A stretch of 64,000 nucleotides of DNA from Flavobacterium sufflavum (lineage in GTDB: Bacteria; Bacteroidota; Bacteroidia; Flavobacteriales; Flavobacteriaceae). Under the pieces are notes generated by a model. That model was given only the letters and a program-made list of their open reading frames with translations. It was not told the origin of the DNA and did no database searches. The stretch lies in contig NZ_SACJ01000001.1 of the NCBI RefSeq assembly GCF_004016525.1, positions 744,001-808,000 on the forward strand, given 5' to 3'. Within the stretch, counting starts at the first letter, position 1. Each line of letters starts with the position of its first letter. Positions 33,201-41,173 of this stretch are shown here, one piece after another. The translations under genes were made by a program, and so were the position numbers.

Positions 33201-35723
33201 GTATTCTGGATGAGTAGGGTCTTTACTGTCGAATTTCCATAGCATAGTAAGCTGTCCATTTCTCCAATTATAGGCTGCACGTGTTAATCTATTGTAATAA
33301 CCACGACCCACAATTAAGCTTGGTCTGGCACCATCAAGATAGGCAACAGCCGATACAAAACGATCCTGACGGTTTCCATAAGTATCTCCCCAGTCAGCGG
33401 TGTTGTCGCGGGCAGGTTGATAAGTTATAGTTGACATAGCGGCACCAGTTAATCCGTTAAAAACCGTTAGGAATTCAGGACCTTGTTGTACCCAACCAGC
33501 AGAATTACGATAGTCAACTGAAGCATTACCAATTACAGTTCCTGCGCCGTCAACGGTACCGTCGGCAGTTTTTAAAATCATTTCGGCTTTTCCGTCTCCG
33601 TCAAAGTCGTATACCATGAACTGGTTGTAATGCGGTCCGGCGTTTACGTTGATTCCTAAGTCAATACGCCAAAGTCTTGTTCCGTCCAGCCTGTAGCAAT
33701 CGAAAATTTGTTTTCCGCTATAACCACCGGCATTGTCATTCACAATGGTAGGATCCCATTTTAAAATAATTTCATAAGTACCATCTCCATCTACATCACC
33801 TACCGAAGCATCGTTAGCTGTATAGGTATAGCTTTGTCCATCAGGTAAAGTACCTCCAGCCGGCATCTGAATAGGAATAGATAATTTGTTATTACGAGCA
33901 CTATTAAAAGTGTTCAAAGCCCATACTGTTGTTGGAGCAGTTTGTTCACTTTCAACTCCGTTTATAATTGTAGTAATACTATAATTATTGTTTGGAGTAG
34001 TAGTGGCATCTGTGTAATTAGTAGAGGTAGTGATAGGAGACGCATTAACTTTTACTCCGTTGCGATAAACGTTAAATGCAATGTTTGAAGGGTCATTACC
34101 CAGTAAACGCCAACTTAGAAATACTGAACTACTCGTTTTTTGTATGGCTACAAGACCTCTTGTTAGGAATTCTACCTGTTTAGGAGTTGTAACTACAGCA
34201 TCGGGCACTTGTAAAGTACTTATTCTTACTGTATTTCCATAAGATGTACCAGCGCTATTAATTGCATAAGCCCTAGCATAATAAAAAGTTCCCGGAGTAA
34301 GTCCGCTAAGAGTTACAGAAAAAGAACCCGAGCCTGTAGTAGTAGCTACAACTTTGGCATCTGCGGTAGTAGGACTTGAATTGGAGTTATTATAAACAAC
34401 CCCTCTTTGGGTTATTGCTGCTCCTCCATCTGAAGTGATATTACCTCCGGCTACAGCTGTTGTAGTGCTTATATTAGTTACATTGTTAGTAGTAAGTTCA
34501 GCAGGCGGCGGTGGTGGAGTGTACATCCTGGCGACAGGAGTCGTTACAGCACTAGAATTTGCTTTGGTATAAACTACATAAGGGTAAGGAGCATTTCCTA
34601 TGGCAATTGAAGGCCAGCCTGTAGGTTCGTCAATACCTCTGAGAACAGTAGGATCTTTTAACTCAGTCCATGTTGTGCTGCCTGCTGCGAGAAAACGAAC
34701 TCGGGTTGGAAATACGTTTGTAGTAGCGGTATAATCAATAAAAGAACAATATATATTGCCTGCATTATCATTGATTAAGCTAATATTAGGAGAGTCTCTG
34801 TTGGCAAGAGTAGTTGCAGTTCCCCAGGTATTGGTTGATTTGTTGTATAAAATAGCGGTTGCTCTATTAGTATTACCAGTATTGAAATAGGCAATACAAA
34901 GCGTATTAGCATCTTTAATTGCAATGTTTGTATGGCGGCCTGACATAGGCGTTGGAATAGTAACTGCAGTCCAGGCAGTACCATTGTATCCATAAAGTGC
35001 AACTGTACCTGTAGTGGAGTTAGCCGCAGCTAAGCTTAAGTAAGTTAACCAGGGTTTGTCATTTGCATCAATTGCTAAGCCAACTGATGCACCAAATCCT
35101 CCCGGAACGGCACCAGAACCAACAGTTTCCCATGAGGTTCCATTGAATTTTTTAACATAAGGTAGCATCCCTGACTCACTAAAAGCAATGTAAGGAGTGT
35201 TGAATGAATCAAATGCTATAGAACAACGTTGTGTTGAACTATATTGGCTTACGACACTCATACCGTTAGCGTTTCCTGTAGAAACATACAGGTTAGCGTT
35301 GTCTTCGTTCAAAGCATTCCAGGTTCCTGTAACATAATCATACTTTTTTAAGGCTAATTTAGAACCTGCCGAAAGATCGATGTAAGTAACGAACAGTTCG
35401 CCAATTGAGTTAGCGTAAATTTTAGTATAAGAAGCACTAGTAGCAAGGTTTGCACCGACTTGCTCCCAAGTTCCGTCGGTTAAACGTCTTTTTACTTTTG
35501 GTACTCCACTTTCTGTAAACGCAACATAAGGGATAAAATTAGAACCAATTTTTACCACCGCAATGCTGGTGTAAGAGGAACTAACTGAAGAGATCGCTTG
35601 TTCATTGCCTAGTATCGTCCATTGCTGGGCAAAGGACGACAGACAATTGAACAGAAAAAAACACATCGACAAGCTGATTGTAAGGTACAGTCGATGATAA
35701 GAAAAAGTAGTTTTTCTATTCAT
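30252..35723 (-). CDS. Multidomain rhamnogalacturonan lyase (PL11) with T9SS sorting domain
   Basis: 1,823 aa. Signal peptide to about residue 33. Residues 34-400 are propeller-like repeats (PYVAFTESGVPKVKRR; TPYIAFSESGML), ending in a PPPPP linker. An FN3-like domain covers about 407-505. PL11 runs from about 510 to 1118, starting with KQVEFLTRGLVAI and containing DVDGDGTYEIILKWDP, FDGDGKAEMILKTADGT and DILGDWREEIIFR, the calcium-rich propeller of rhamnogalacturonan I lyases. Three Ig-like domains follow (1122-1425), the second and third nearly identical, then an HYR-like domain, a SprB-like repeat and a type A T9SS sorting domain (last 75 residues, MKVYPNPTSGEF). Surface or secreted pectin-backbone lyase. 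Its length is far beyond a minimal PL11 (about 600 aa). Confidence 0.9.
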   Translation of the reverse strand: MNRKTTFSYHRLYLTISLSMCFFLFNCLSSFAQQWTILGNEQAISSVSSSYTSIAVVKIGSNFIPYVAFTESGVPKVKRRLTDGTWEQVGANLATSASYTKIYANSIGELFVTYIDLSAGSKLALKKYDYVTGTWNALNEDNANLYVSTGNANGMSVVSQYSSTQRCSIAFDSFNTPYIAFSESGMLPYVKKFNGTSWETVGSGAVPGGFGASVGLAIDANDKPWLTYLSLAAANSTTGTVALYGYNGTAWTAVTIPTPMSGRHTNIAIKDANTLCIAYFNTGNTNRATAILYNKSTNTWGTATTLANRDSPNISLINDNAGNIYCSFIDYTATTNVFPTRVRFLAAGSTTWTELKDPTVLRGIDEPTGWPSIAIGNAPYPYVVYTKANSSAVTTPVARMYTPPPPPAELTTNNVTNISTTTAVAGGNITSDGGAAITQRGVVYNNSNSSPTTADAKVVATTTGSGSFSVTLSGLTPGTFYYARAYAINSAGTSYGNTVRISTLQVPDAVVTTPKQVEFLTRGLVAIQKTSSSVFLSWRLLGNDPSNIAFNVYRNGVKVNASPITTSTNYTDATTTPNNNYSITTIINGVESEQTAPTTVWALNTFNSARNNKLSIPIQMPAGGTLPDGQSYTYTANDASVGDVDGDGTYEIILKWDPTIVNDNAGGYSGKQIFDCYRLDGTRLWRIDLGINVNAGPHYNQFMVYDFDGDGKAEMILKTADGTVDGAGTVIGNASVDYRNSAGWVQQGPEFLTVFNGLTGAAMSTITYQPARDNTADWGDTYGNRQDRFVSAVAYLDGARPSLIVGRGYYNRLTRAAYNWRNGQLTMLWKFDSKDPTHPEYNSYSGQGNHQMTIGDVDGDGKDEIINGSSAINDDGKPLWTYGMGHGDALHMTDMDLDRPGQEIWINLESPGSYDGLGLRQYDAKTGQTNWGIPTTGDVGRSMAADIDPYFKGYEMWGSSGDSTYDVKGNAISANKPTYNFGIWWDGDLGRELLDGNVMDKWNPTTKAQGRLFTIYQAYPVSSNNSTKKNPCLQADILGDWREEIIFRKSDNTELVIFTTDTPTTYRIPTLMHDPQYRTAVAWQNSAYNQPPNTSYYIGYDMDVNNIPTAKIAVVDVVAPKVTTINRLTPGSAKNNATTVTYRVTFSEDVSGVDVADFALNTTGNVAGTIASVSPVTNASFDVTVNNISGDGTLRLDVNNSGTGIVDGANNALAEGFTNGEIYTFDHTNPTLTIATISSNNANPVFAKEGDTVTLNFEASEIITNLEATIAGHAVTTTNLGSNKFSATYQLTNTDTEGTIPFAIQFKDEVGNTGIPVSVATDAKTIVFDRTAPTLSSAILSSNNSNPAYAKEGDIVTLNFATSEEIETPTVTIAGHAVTATDLGSNKYSATYQLTNTDTEGLVDHTINFSDAAGNTGSGVANTSNRITYDRTIPAITAPADLSINADNGSCQATNVALGTASTSDTNTVETTNDAPGIFPIGTTTVSWTTKDTAGNSQTATQKVVVTDSQKPSITEPLSQSFCYNGSTYSIPTLSATDNCGISSISYTISGATSRNGNGNDASGNFNVGVSTITWTVSDIHNNQSTISNTVTVNAPVSVTINDVYALNQTTDNKNTLYIGYGPSSLKLTAKPNGGSGAFGFKWNTGETTSSINASTAGTYSVVVTDAQGCTVTTSTAINVIDVSCGNNKDKVMICHNGTSICVASSAVQSHLNHGDNIGTCGTYSKVAKSAILNENSTTETGMKVYPNPTSGEFTIEINSLKTGKATINIVTLNGQIVEQRDVVLSEGTQSFSFNIIGKASGVYLIKVSGIDGVNTQNLILQN

Positions 35724-35782
35724 AAATGGTTTTGGTTATTGGTTAATAGTCAGGGGTAAATTTAATTAGGCAAGTGTAAATC

Positions 35783-35802
35783 AGTATCCTGTAGTATCTT
35801 GT
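35783..35802. promoter_or_regulatory. Tandem 10-bp repeats upstream of the PL11 gene
   Basis: AGTATCCTGT (35783-35792) is directly followed by AGTATCTTGT (35793-35802). The block is also flanked by CAGTA...TACTG. It lies 60-80 nt upstream of the PL11 start. One-helical-turn spacing fits a regulator-binding site, but no regulator can be named. Confidence 0.3.
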
Positions 35803-35985
35803 ACTGTGCTGAAATTAATACAGGTCAGTTGTGTTTGCTGTAAGAAAATAAGCTGTATTGAATTTGCCTATTTTGGGTTTAAGGATTCGTTATTTAAGGG
35901 GAGGCTTGGTTTTTATGCAAATTTGGCTAATGATGTTTTTTTTTCTTAGGACAGATAATTTTTTAAAATAAAAGCTTGATTTTAC

Positions 35986-35993
35986 TATATTTG
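35986..35993 (+). promoter_or_regulatory. -7 promoter box before the FKBP gene
   Basis: TATATTTG, 24 nt before the start codon; -33 box unclear. Confidence 0.4.
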
Positions 35994-36016
35994 GCTTCTT
36001 TAAAAAATAATTTACC

Positions 36017-36496
36017 ATGAAAAATTTATTATCGGCACTATTGATTATGACTCTTTTTATTTCTTGTAAAAAAGAAAATAAAATCAATAGCAGCGAAGCG
36101 CCAAGCGAGATTCCGTATGTTACTAAAAATGAGAAGCAAGTTGAAGAGTACGTTGCTAAAAAAGGATTAAAAGGAACTAAAAGCGAGTCAGGTTTATATT
36201 ATGTAATCAATAATCCTGGAACGGGAAAGCAAGCCACTCCTGCTTCTAATGTAACTGTTGCTTACAAAGGTTATTTTATGGATGGAAAAGTATTTGATCA
36301 AAGTGACGAAAAAGGAATTTCTTTTGGTTTAAGTCAAGTGGTTAAAGGCTGGACAGAAGGAATTTCATACTTAAAAGAAGGTGGTAGTGCTTTACTTGTT
36401 ATTCCTGCTAAGTTAGGATATGGAGGAAATGATTATGGAAGTATTCCTGGTGGTTCTGTACTGATTTTTGAGGTGAAATTGATTTCGGTAAACTAA
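36017..36496 (+). CDS. FKBP-type peptidyl-prolyl isomerase lipoprotein
   Basis: 159 aa. Lipoprotein signal with Cys17 (LFISCKK), a linker of about 40 residues, then a single FKBP domain (about 55-159): VTVAYKGYFMDGKVFDQS, VVKGWTEGISYLKEGGSALLVIP, YGSIPGGSVLIFEVKLISV. Catalyses cis-trans isomerisation of Xaa-Pro bonds in envelope proteins, likely in the periplasm. Small stand-alone FKBP lipoproteins of this kind are common in flavobacteria, where some accompany gliding/T9SS genes; no such genes are next to it here. Confidence 0.9.
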   Translation: MKNLLSALLIMTLFISCKKENKINSSEAPSEIPYVTKNEKQVEEYVAKKGLKGTKSESGLYYVINNPGTGKQATPASNVTVAYKGYFMDGKVFDQSDEKGISFGLSQVVKGWTEGISYLKEGGSALLVIPAKLGYGGNDYGSIPGGSVLIFEVKLISVN

Positions 36497-36594
36497 AATT
36501 TTCTTTTGTCATTTATAGTCTAAGCTGATTGTTTAGGTATTATAAATCACATTTCTATTCAGCAAATCATTAAATTTGCAGCTTATTATATGAT

Positions 36595-37827
36595 ATGTTA
36601 GAAAAAGAAGTAATAAATTTTGAAAAAACAGCCATCGTTGGTATTGTTACTCAAAGTCAGAGTGAAGAAAAACTCACGGAGTATCTTGACGAATTAGAGT
36701 TTTTAACTTTTACGGCAGGTGGCCAGGTGGTGAAACGTTTTTCACAAAAAATGGATAAACCCAATCCTAAAACTTTTCTAGGAACCGGGAAAATAGACGA
36801 GATTCATCATTATGTAAAAGAAAACGGAATTTCGACTATTATATTTGATGACGAATTAACGCCTTCACAACAAAAAAATATTTCCAAAATTATTGATTGT
36901 AAAATTTTGGATAGAACCAATTTGATCCTGGATATTTTTGCCCAAAGAGCTGAAACTTCTTATGCAAGAACCCAGGTTGAACTTGCGCAATGTATTTATT
37001 TATTACCCCGTCTTTCAGGATTGTGGACACACCTTGAGCGACAAAAAGGGGGAATCGGGATGCGTGGTCCCGGAGAAACTGAGATTGAGACCGACCGTCG
37101 TATTGTGCGTGACCGAATTTCGTTATTGAGAGAAAAAATTAAAACTATCGATAAACAGATGGGCGTGCAACGAAGCAATCGTGGGGCTATGGTTCGTGTG
37201 GCTTTAGTGGGTTATACCAATGTTGGAAAATCAACTTTGATGAATGCTATTGGGAAAAGTGATGTTTTTGTCGAAAATAAACTTTTTGCTACGCTGGATA
37301 CTACTGTTAGAAAAGTGGTTATTAAGAATTTGCCGTTCTTGCTTTCGGATACTGTAGGTTTTATTCGAAAATTACCAACACAATTGGTTGATTCGTTCAA
37401 AAGTACGCTTGATGAGGTTCGTGAAGCCGATTTGTTGTTACATGTGGTTGATATTTCGCATCCTGATTTTGAAGATCACATTGCTTCGGTGAATCAAATT
37501 TTATTAGACATCAAAGCGGGTGATAAACCGGTAATTATGGTCTTTAATAAAATTGATGCTTACAGACATCTGACCATTGACGAAGATGATTTAATGACCG
37601 AAAAAACCACCAAACATTATACACTTGAAGAGTGGAAATCGACCTGGATGAGTCGTGTAGGCGAGCAAAATGCTTTGTTTATTTCGGCTACCAATAAAGA
37701 AAATTTCGAAGAATTTAGAGAAAGAGTTTATGAAGCTGTACGTCAAATTCATATTACTCGTTTTCCATACAATAAATTCCTGTATCCTGATTACAAGGAT
37801 GCGATTGAAAAAGAAGAAAAAGAATAG
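36595..37827 (+). CDS. hflX: Ribosome-associated GTPase HflX
   Basis: 410 aa cytosolic GTPase that rescues or splits stalled ribosomes. N-terminal HflX domain (FLGTGKIDEIHHYVKENG; IIFDDELTPSQQKNISK), Gly-rich hinge (KGGIGMRGPGETEIETDRR), then the G domain with P-loop GYTNVGKST at about 205-213, switch II DTVGF at 252, and NKID at 318-321. A -7-like box TAAATTTG (36571-36578) lies 16 nt before the ATG, so the leader is short. Terminates at 37852-37885. Confidence 0.95.
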   Translation: MLEKEVINFEKTAIVGIVTQSQSEEKLTEYLDELEFLTFTAGGQVVKRFSQKMDKPNPKTFLGTGKIDEIHHYVKENGISTIIFDDELTPSQQKNISKIIDCKILDRTNLILDIFAQRAETSYARTQVELAQCIYLLPRLSGLWTHLERQKGGIGMRGPGETEIETDRRIVRDRISLLREKIKTIDKQMGVQRSNRGAMVRVALVGYTNVGKSTLMNAIGKSDVFVENKLFATLDTTVRKVVIKNLPFLLSDTVGFIRKLPTQLVDSFKSTLDEVREADLLLHVVDISHPDFEDHIASVNQILLDIKAGDKPVIMVFNKIDAYRHLTIDEDDLMTEKTTKHYTLEEWKSTWMSRVGEQNALFISATNKENFEEFRERVYEAVRQIHITRFPYNKFLYPDYKDAIEKEEKE

Positions 37828-37851
37828 TTTTTTCAAACTATAAAGTACACT

Positions 37852-37885
37852 AAATCCCTTTTGAGTTTTCAGGAGGGATTTTTTA
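37852..37885 (+). terminator. Terminator after hflX
   Basis: 8-bp stem AAATCCCT / AGGGATTT (37852-37859 with 37874-37881), large loop, T6. Confidence 0.65.
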
Positions 37886-38133
37886 TTGTTCATTTTTAAC
37901 GTTTAAAAGTATTTGTATATCTGTTTTATTTTGAAAAAATTAACTATAATGCTTGAAAAAATTAACTAAATTTAATCGTTTTAAGACATTCGTAACTTCT
38001 TCAAATCAACAATAAACAAAGGTGTTAAATTATTGGTATTAAATATTTTAAACATATAATAAACCTACAATCGGTATAAAATATTATACATATAAAATTG
38101 CAGAAATTTATTATTAATTTAAAACTGAATATC
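37886..38133. promoter_or_regulatory. AT-rich intergenic region with 16-bp direct repeats
   Basis: No gene seen. TTGAAAAAATTAACTA occurs twice (37931-37946 and 37953-37968), 22 bp apart, about two helical turns. The stretch from 38030 to 38098 is very AT-rich, with several TATA-like words. Likely the promoter region of the following secreted-protein gene; no clear TAnnTTTG box. Confidence 0.4.
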
Positions 38134-38664
38134 ATGAAATCACTAATTATTATTTTGTTGTTTTTTGGTTTTGCCTACACTTCTTACTCACAGGATGAAC
38201 CCCTTAAGGAAGATGGGAATCTAGAGATAAATAAGTTACCTGAAATCGTAATAAGTAAGGCTGAAAAAGATTTTTCGACTTATATTCACGATAATAATCC
38301 TGACGGAAGTGTTAGAAAAATTCAAGAAAAATTTGTTGCTTATCAAGTTGGGAAAGATTACGAAGGATTTGAAGAATATCTTTTAGTTATGAAATTAAAA
38401 AAAGGTTCTTTAGCAGCCACTTATAACGAAAAAGGAAAATTAACTCATGTAGTTGAGAACTATAGAGATGTAATACCTCCTTACAGAGTGATGCTTTCTG
38501 TTCATAAAGCCTTTCCTCAATGGAGAATCATAAGTGATAAATTGTTATATAAGCAATCAAATGGAAATATTACTGAAAATCACTATAGTTTAAGAATTAA
38601 AAAAGATAAAGAAATTAAAAAGCTTCTAGTGCGTCCGGATGGCGAAATTATCAAAGTATTTTAA
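38134..38664 (+). CDS. Small secreted protein, PepSY-like layout
   Basis: 176 aa from ATG 38134 (an upstream TTG-initiated frame adds no conserved sequence). Signal peptide ends near residue 20 (TSYSQ). The mature part has two helix-plus-strands units: LPEIVISKAEKDFSTYI...EEYLLVMKLKKGSLAATYNEKGKLTHV, then PPYRVMLSVHKAFPQWRIISDKLLY...HYSLRIKKDKEIKKLLVRPDGEIIKVF, a pattern seen in PepSY-like periplasmic proteins of flavobacteria. I do not recognise a specific function. Followed 94 nt later by a truncated hemoglobin gene. Confidence 0.65.
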   Translation: MKSLIIILLFFGFAYTSYSQDEPLKEDGNLEINKLPEIVISKAEKDFSTYIHDNNPDGSVRKIQEKFVAYQVGKDYEGFEEYLLVMKLKKGSLAATYNEKGKLTHVVENYRDVIPPYRVMLSVHKAFPQWRIISDKLLYKQSNGNITENHYSLRIKKDKEIKKLLVRPDGEIIKVF

Positions 38665-38758
38665 TCGTCTATTATCAAATAAAGTCTCTATAAAAGAATT
38701 GTAACAATAGAAAAATCTTAATTTCCAATTGTACTGTTTAACTAAAACATAAATTAAA

Positions 38759-39148
38759 ATGGAAGCAAATCAAAATTCGAAAAGTCTTTATGAAAGACTA
38801 GGAGGCCATAAAGGTATTGAGGCCATCGTAGATGATATAGTAGAACTGCATATGTCTAATCCGGCTGTAAAGGCCAGATTTTTACCTTTGAAGGATGATC
38901 CTCAACATTTCGCTGAAGTCAGACAACACCTGATTAATTTTTTAGCAGCTGGAAGCGGAGGTCCCGAAGAGTATGCCGGAAAAGATATGACTACTGCCCA
39001 TAAAGGAATGAACATTAGTCAGGGTGAATATATGAATGCAGTAGACGATATTATGAAAGCACTGGATAAACATAATATTGATGAGCAAACAAAAAAAGAT
39101 GTACTGTTTATTGCTTATTCACTAAAAGGATCTATGGTGCATGTATAA
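38759..39148 (+). CDS. Group 1 truncated hemoglobin
   Basis: 129 aa haem protein, 2-on-2 globin fold, probably handling O2 or NO. Starts SLYERLGGHKGIEAIVDDIVE as group 1 (TrHbN) proteins do, has the glycine-containing KGMNISQGEYM segment after proximal His81 (TTAHKGM), and C-terminal helix LFIAYSLKGSMV. No signal peptide, cytosolic. It may be co-transcribed with the preceding secreted-protein gene; ends at a bidirectional terminator facing the DUF3078 gene. Confidence 0.9.
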   Translation: MEANQNSKSLYERLGGHKGIEAIVDDIVELHMSNPAVKARFLPLKDDPQHFAEVRQHLINFLAAGSGGPEEYAGKDMTTAHKGMNISQGEYMNAVDDIMKALDKHNIDEQTKKDVLFIAYSLKGSMVHV

Positions 39149-39228
39149 TCTAATAGTTTTACGCATGATTAGTCTTTTTGAAAACTCTTAAATATTGGGT
39201 AATAATGATGCAGGAAATAACATAAAAA

Positions 39229-39258
39229 AATCCTTTTAAAATTTCAAAAGGAGTTTTT
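39229..39258. terminator. Bidirectional terminator between the hemoglobin and DUF3078 genes
   Basis: TCCTTTT (39231-39237) pairs with AAAAGGA (39246-39252), with A7 before and T6 after, so it works in both directions for the convergent genes. Confidence 0.75.
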
Positions 39259-39276
39259 TATGAGATTAGATTAAAA

Positions 39277-40128
39277 CTAGAAAAGGTAGTTGATACCCAA
39301 TCCAAAAACTTCTTTTACCTGAACGGCTTTTATAGAGTTGTCATCGTAAATGGTTTGCAAAGCAATGTTTGCCGATAGGTATTTGTTGATTTTCATTACC
39401 ACATTCATTTGGTAATCGATATCAACATTTTGTGGATCTTCTAAATAGTTCGAATATAAATTCAATCGGTTTTCGATGCTAACATTGGTAACAGCAACTA
39501 ATTTGTAATAGGCGGAAATGCTGGCTCCAAATTCAAAACGGCTATTGTCTCCTTGTAAAACTCCAAAAGAAGGACCAAATTCGGTAAAATGTTTGTGAAC
39601 CAGGATTAATTTTCCGGCAGCCGGAGCAAAATTGACACTTAAATTATTGTCTTTTTTCCATAAGAAACCAGGTCCAAATTGAAAATAAGCAGGAGAGAAA
39701 AAATGGGATATTTTTACATTGTTTCTGTCAAGACCAGTATCCATTTGAGATTTAAAGTTAAAATACATGGAATAGTACCAGTTTTTAGTCCCTGATTCTT
39801 TACCCCAAAGCGAATTTAATTCGATACGGTCATCAGTTTTAGCGGTTCTTTCGGCTCCTTTAATTTTGCTTAATCCATAGGCCAGAATAAATTTGTTGTC
39901 CCAGACCACACCTCCTTTTTTATAATTAAAGTCGTAGTTTAAACCAAAATTTCCGGCAACGTTTGAGGTACCGCCACCAAGCCATTGTTTGTTGTAAGTG
40001 GACTGACTTAGTAATAAAGACATATTGCCTTTTTTGGTCCATACTTTTGTTGTGTCTTTTATGGCTTCCTGGGCTTTTATCGAAAAAATAGAAAATGTAA
40101 ATACGAATATTAGAAGTAGATTTTTCAT
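39277..40128 (-). CDS. DUF3078 outer-membrane beta-barrel protein
   Basis: 283 aa. Signal peptide ends about residue 19 (SIKAQ). Mature part begins with WTKKGNMSLLLSQSTYNKQWLGGGTSNVAGNFGLNYDFNYKKGG, the hallmark region of DUF3078, followed by alternating amphipathic strands to a C-terminal VFGLGINYLF. Predicted outer-membrane barrel of unknown transport role. It lies downstream of the suf genes on the same strand but behind a terminator (40155-40187), so it is likely a separate unit. Confidence 0.85.
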   Translation of the reverse strand: MKNLLLIFVFTFSIFSIKAQEAIKDTTKVWTKKGNMSLLLSQSTYNKQWLGGGTSNVAGNFGLNYDFNYKKGGVVWDNKFILAYGLSKIKGAERTAKTDDRIELNSLWGKESGTKNWYYSMYFNFKSQMDTGLDRNNVKISHFFSPAYFQFGPGFLWKKDNNLSVNFAPAAGKLILVHKHFTEFGPSFGVLQGDNSRFEFGASISAYYKLVAVTNVSIENRLNLYSNYLEDPQNVDIDYQMNVVMKINKYLSANIALQTIYDDNSIKAVQVKEVFGLGINYLF

Positions 40129-40154
40129 ATTTAAAGTAGTTTTTGAATAGTAAA

Positions 40155-40187
40155 TATAAAAAAAATGCTACTTGTAAAGTAGCATTT
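40155..40187 (-). terminator. Terminator at the end of the suf cluster
   Basis: 9-bp perfect stem AAATGCTAC / GTAGCATTT (40163-40171 with 40179-40187), followed on the minus strand by about six T. Confidence 0.82.
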
Positions 40188-40206
40188 GATTCAATAAATA
40201 TAGCAT

Positions 40207-40719
40207 TTAAGCTTTTTTAGGTGCTTTGTATAGCGGAACTGCTGAGCAGGCTTCTCCATACATAATACTTCTGGCAAATGGTTGTAAATGATGTGCCGCC
40301 AAAACATAAGCACGCATAGGTACCGGTTTTCGGGAACAGCCTTTAATAATCACCGATTTGTTTTCGTAAGCGGTATAATCTATTTTGGGAAGCAATTCTT
40401 CATATAAGGCTGCATCCAAATCTTCGATGTTTCCATTGATGATTTTTTTTGCAAAGGGAGCTAATTGTATCGCAACTAAGATGGAAGCCCAGGCTGGAAC
40501 TATAGCATCGGTACTGCATTGAATAGCAACATAATGGTCTTGGTATTGCGACCAATCATGATTTTTTAAATCGTCTCTGAAATCTTTTTCTTTTAATAAA
40601 AAACCTTCCAGTAGCCACTGCGAAATGTCGATTTGCGTACGAATGCCCTTTGGATAGTAATCTTCTAAATCGAATACTTCCAAGGCACTATTAGCCACTT
40701 TGTTAATTATCTCTTCCAT
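40207..40719 (-). CDS. DUF2480 family protein, last gene of the suf cluster
   Basis: 170 aa cytosolic protein. Conserved-looking stretches IDISQWLLEGFLLKEKDFRDDLKNHDW, DAIVPAWASILVAIQLAPFAKKI and VIIKGCSRKPVPMRAYVLAAHHLQPFARSIMYGEACSAVPLY match the DUF2480 family of Bacteroidota. Two Cys (in KGCSRKP and GEACSAV) are separated by 27 residues. It is regularly found next to suf genes in this group, which suggests an accessory part in Fe-S assembly; the biochemical role is not known. Spacing to sufT is 76 nt, filled by a repeat-like hairpin. Confidence 0.82.
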   Translation of the reverse strand: MEEIINKVANSALEVFDLEDYYPKGIRTQIDISQWLLEGFLLKEKDFRDDLKNHDWSQYQDHYVAIQCSTDAIVPAWASILVAIQLAPFAKKIINGNIEDLDAALYEELLPKIDYTAYENKSVIIKGCSRKPVPMRAYVLAAHHLQPFARSIMYGEACSAVPLYKAPKKA

Positions 40720-40795
40720 TTTAAAAGTTTATAGTTTTTAGTTTATAGTTTGAGGTTCAAAACAACAAACCGTAAACCAAAAACAAATTAACGGA

Positions 40796-41119
40796 TTAAA
40801 GCATTCCTAATTCTAATTTAGCTTCTTCACTCATTAGATCTTTGCTCCAAGGCGGATCGAAAGTAATTTCTACTTCGGCACCTTTTACATGCTCAATCGA
40901 TTTTATTTTTTCTTCTACTTCTCTAGGTAAACTCTCGGCTACCGGACAGTTTGGAGAAGTAAGTGTCATAAGGATTTTTACTTCGTAATCAGTATTTACC
41001 ATTACATCATAAATCAATCCTAGTTCGTAAATATCTACAGGTATCTCAGGATCGTAAATGGTTTTTAACTTCTTTACAATCGCTTCTCCTAATTCGTTGG
41101 TGTCTATTTCTTGTTCCAT
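40796..41119 (-). CDS. sufT: SUF system Fe-S assembly factor, MIP18/DUF59 family
   Basis: 107 aa. DUF59 fold: IVKKLKTIYDPEIPVDIYELGLIYDV, the conserved LTSPNCPVAESLPREVEEKI loop with its reactive Cys, and a C-terminal VEITFDPPWSKDLMSEEAKLELGML (DPPW motif). Members help mature Fe-S clusters, often under iron limitation. Position between sufE and DUF2480 supports this assignment. It matches the SufT-type small proteins rather than the longer Mrp fusion, because no P-loop domain is present. Confidence 0.88.
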   Translation of the reverse strand: MEQEIDTNELGEAIVKKLKTIYDPEIPVDIYELGLIYDVMVNTDYEVKILMTLTSPNCPVAESLPREVEEKIKSIEHVKGAEVEITFDPPWSKDLMSEEAKLELGML

Positions 41120-41173
41120 TTTGTGTCTATTTTTGAACCATATAAGTCATATAAGTTCATTTGTGTTTTTGTT

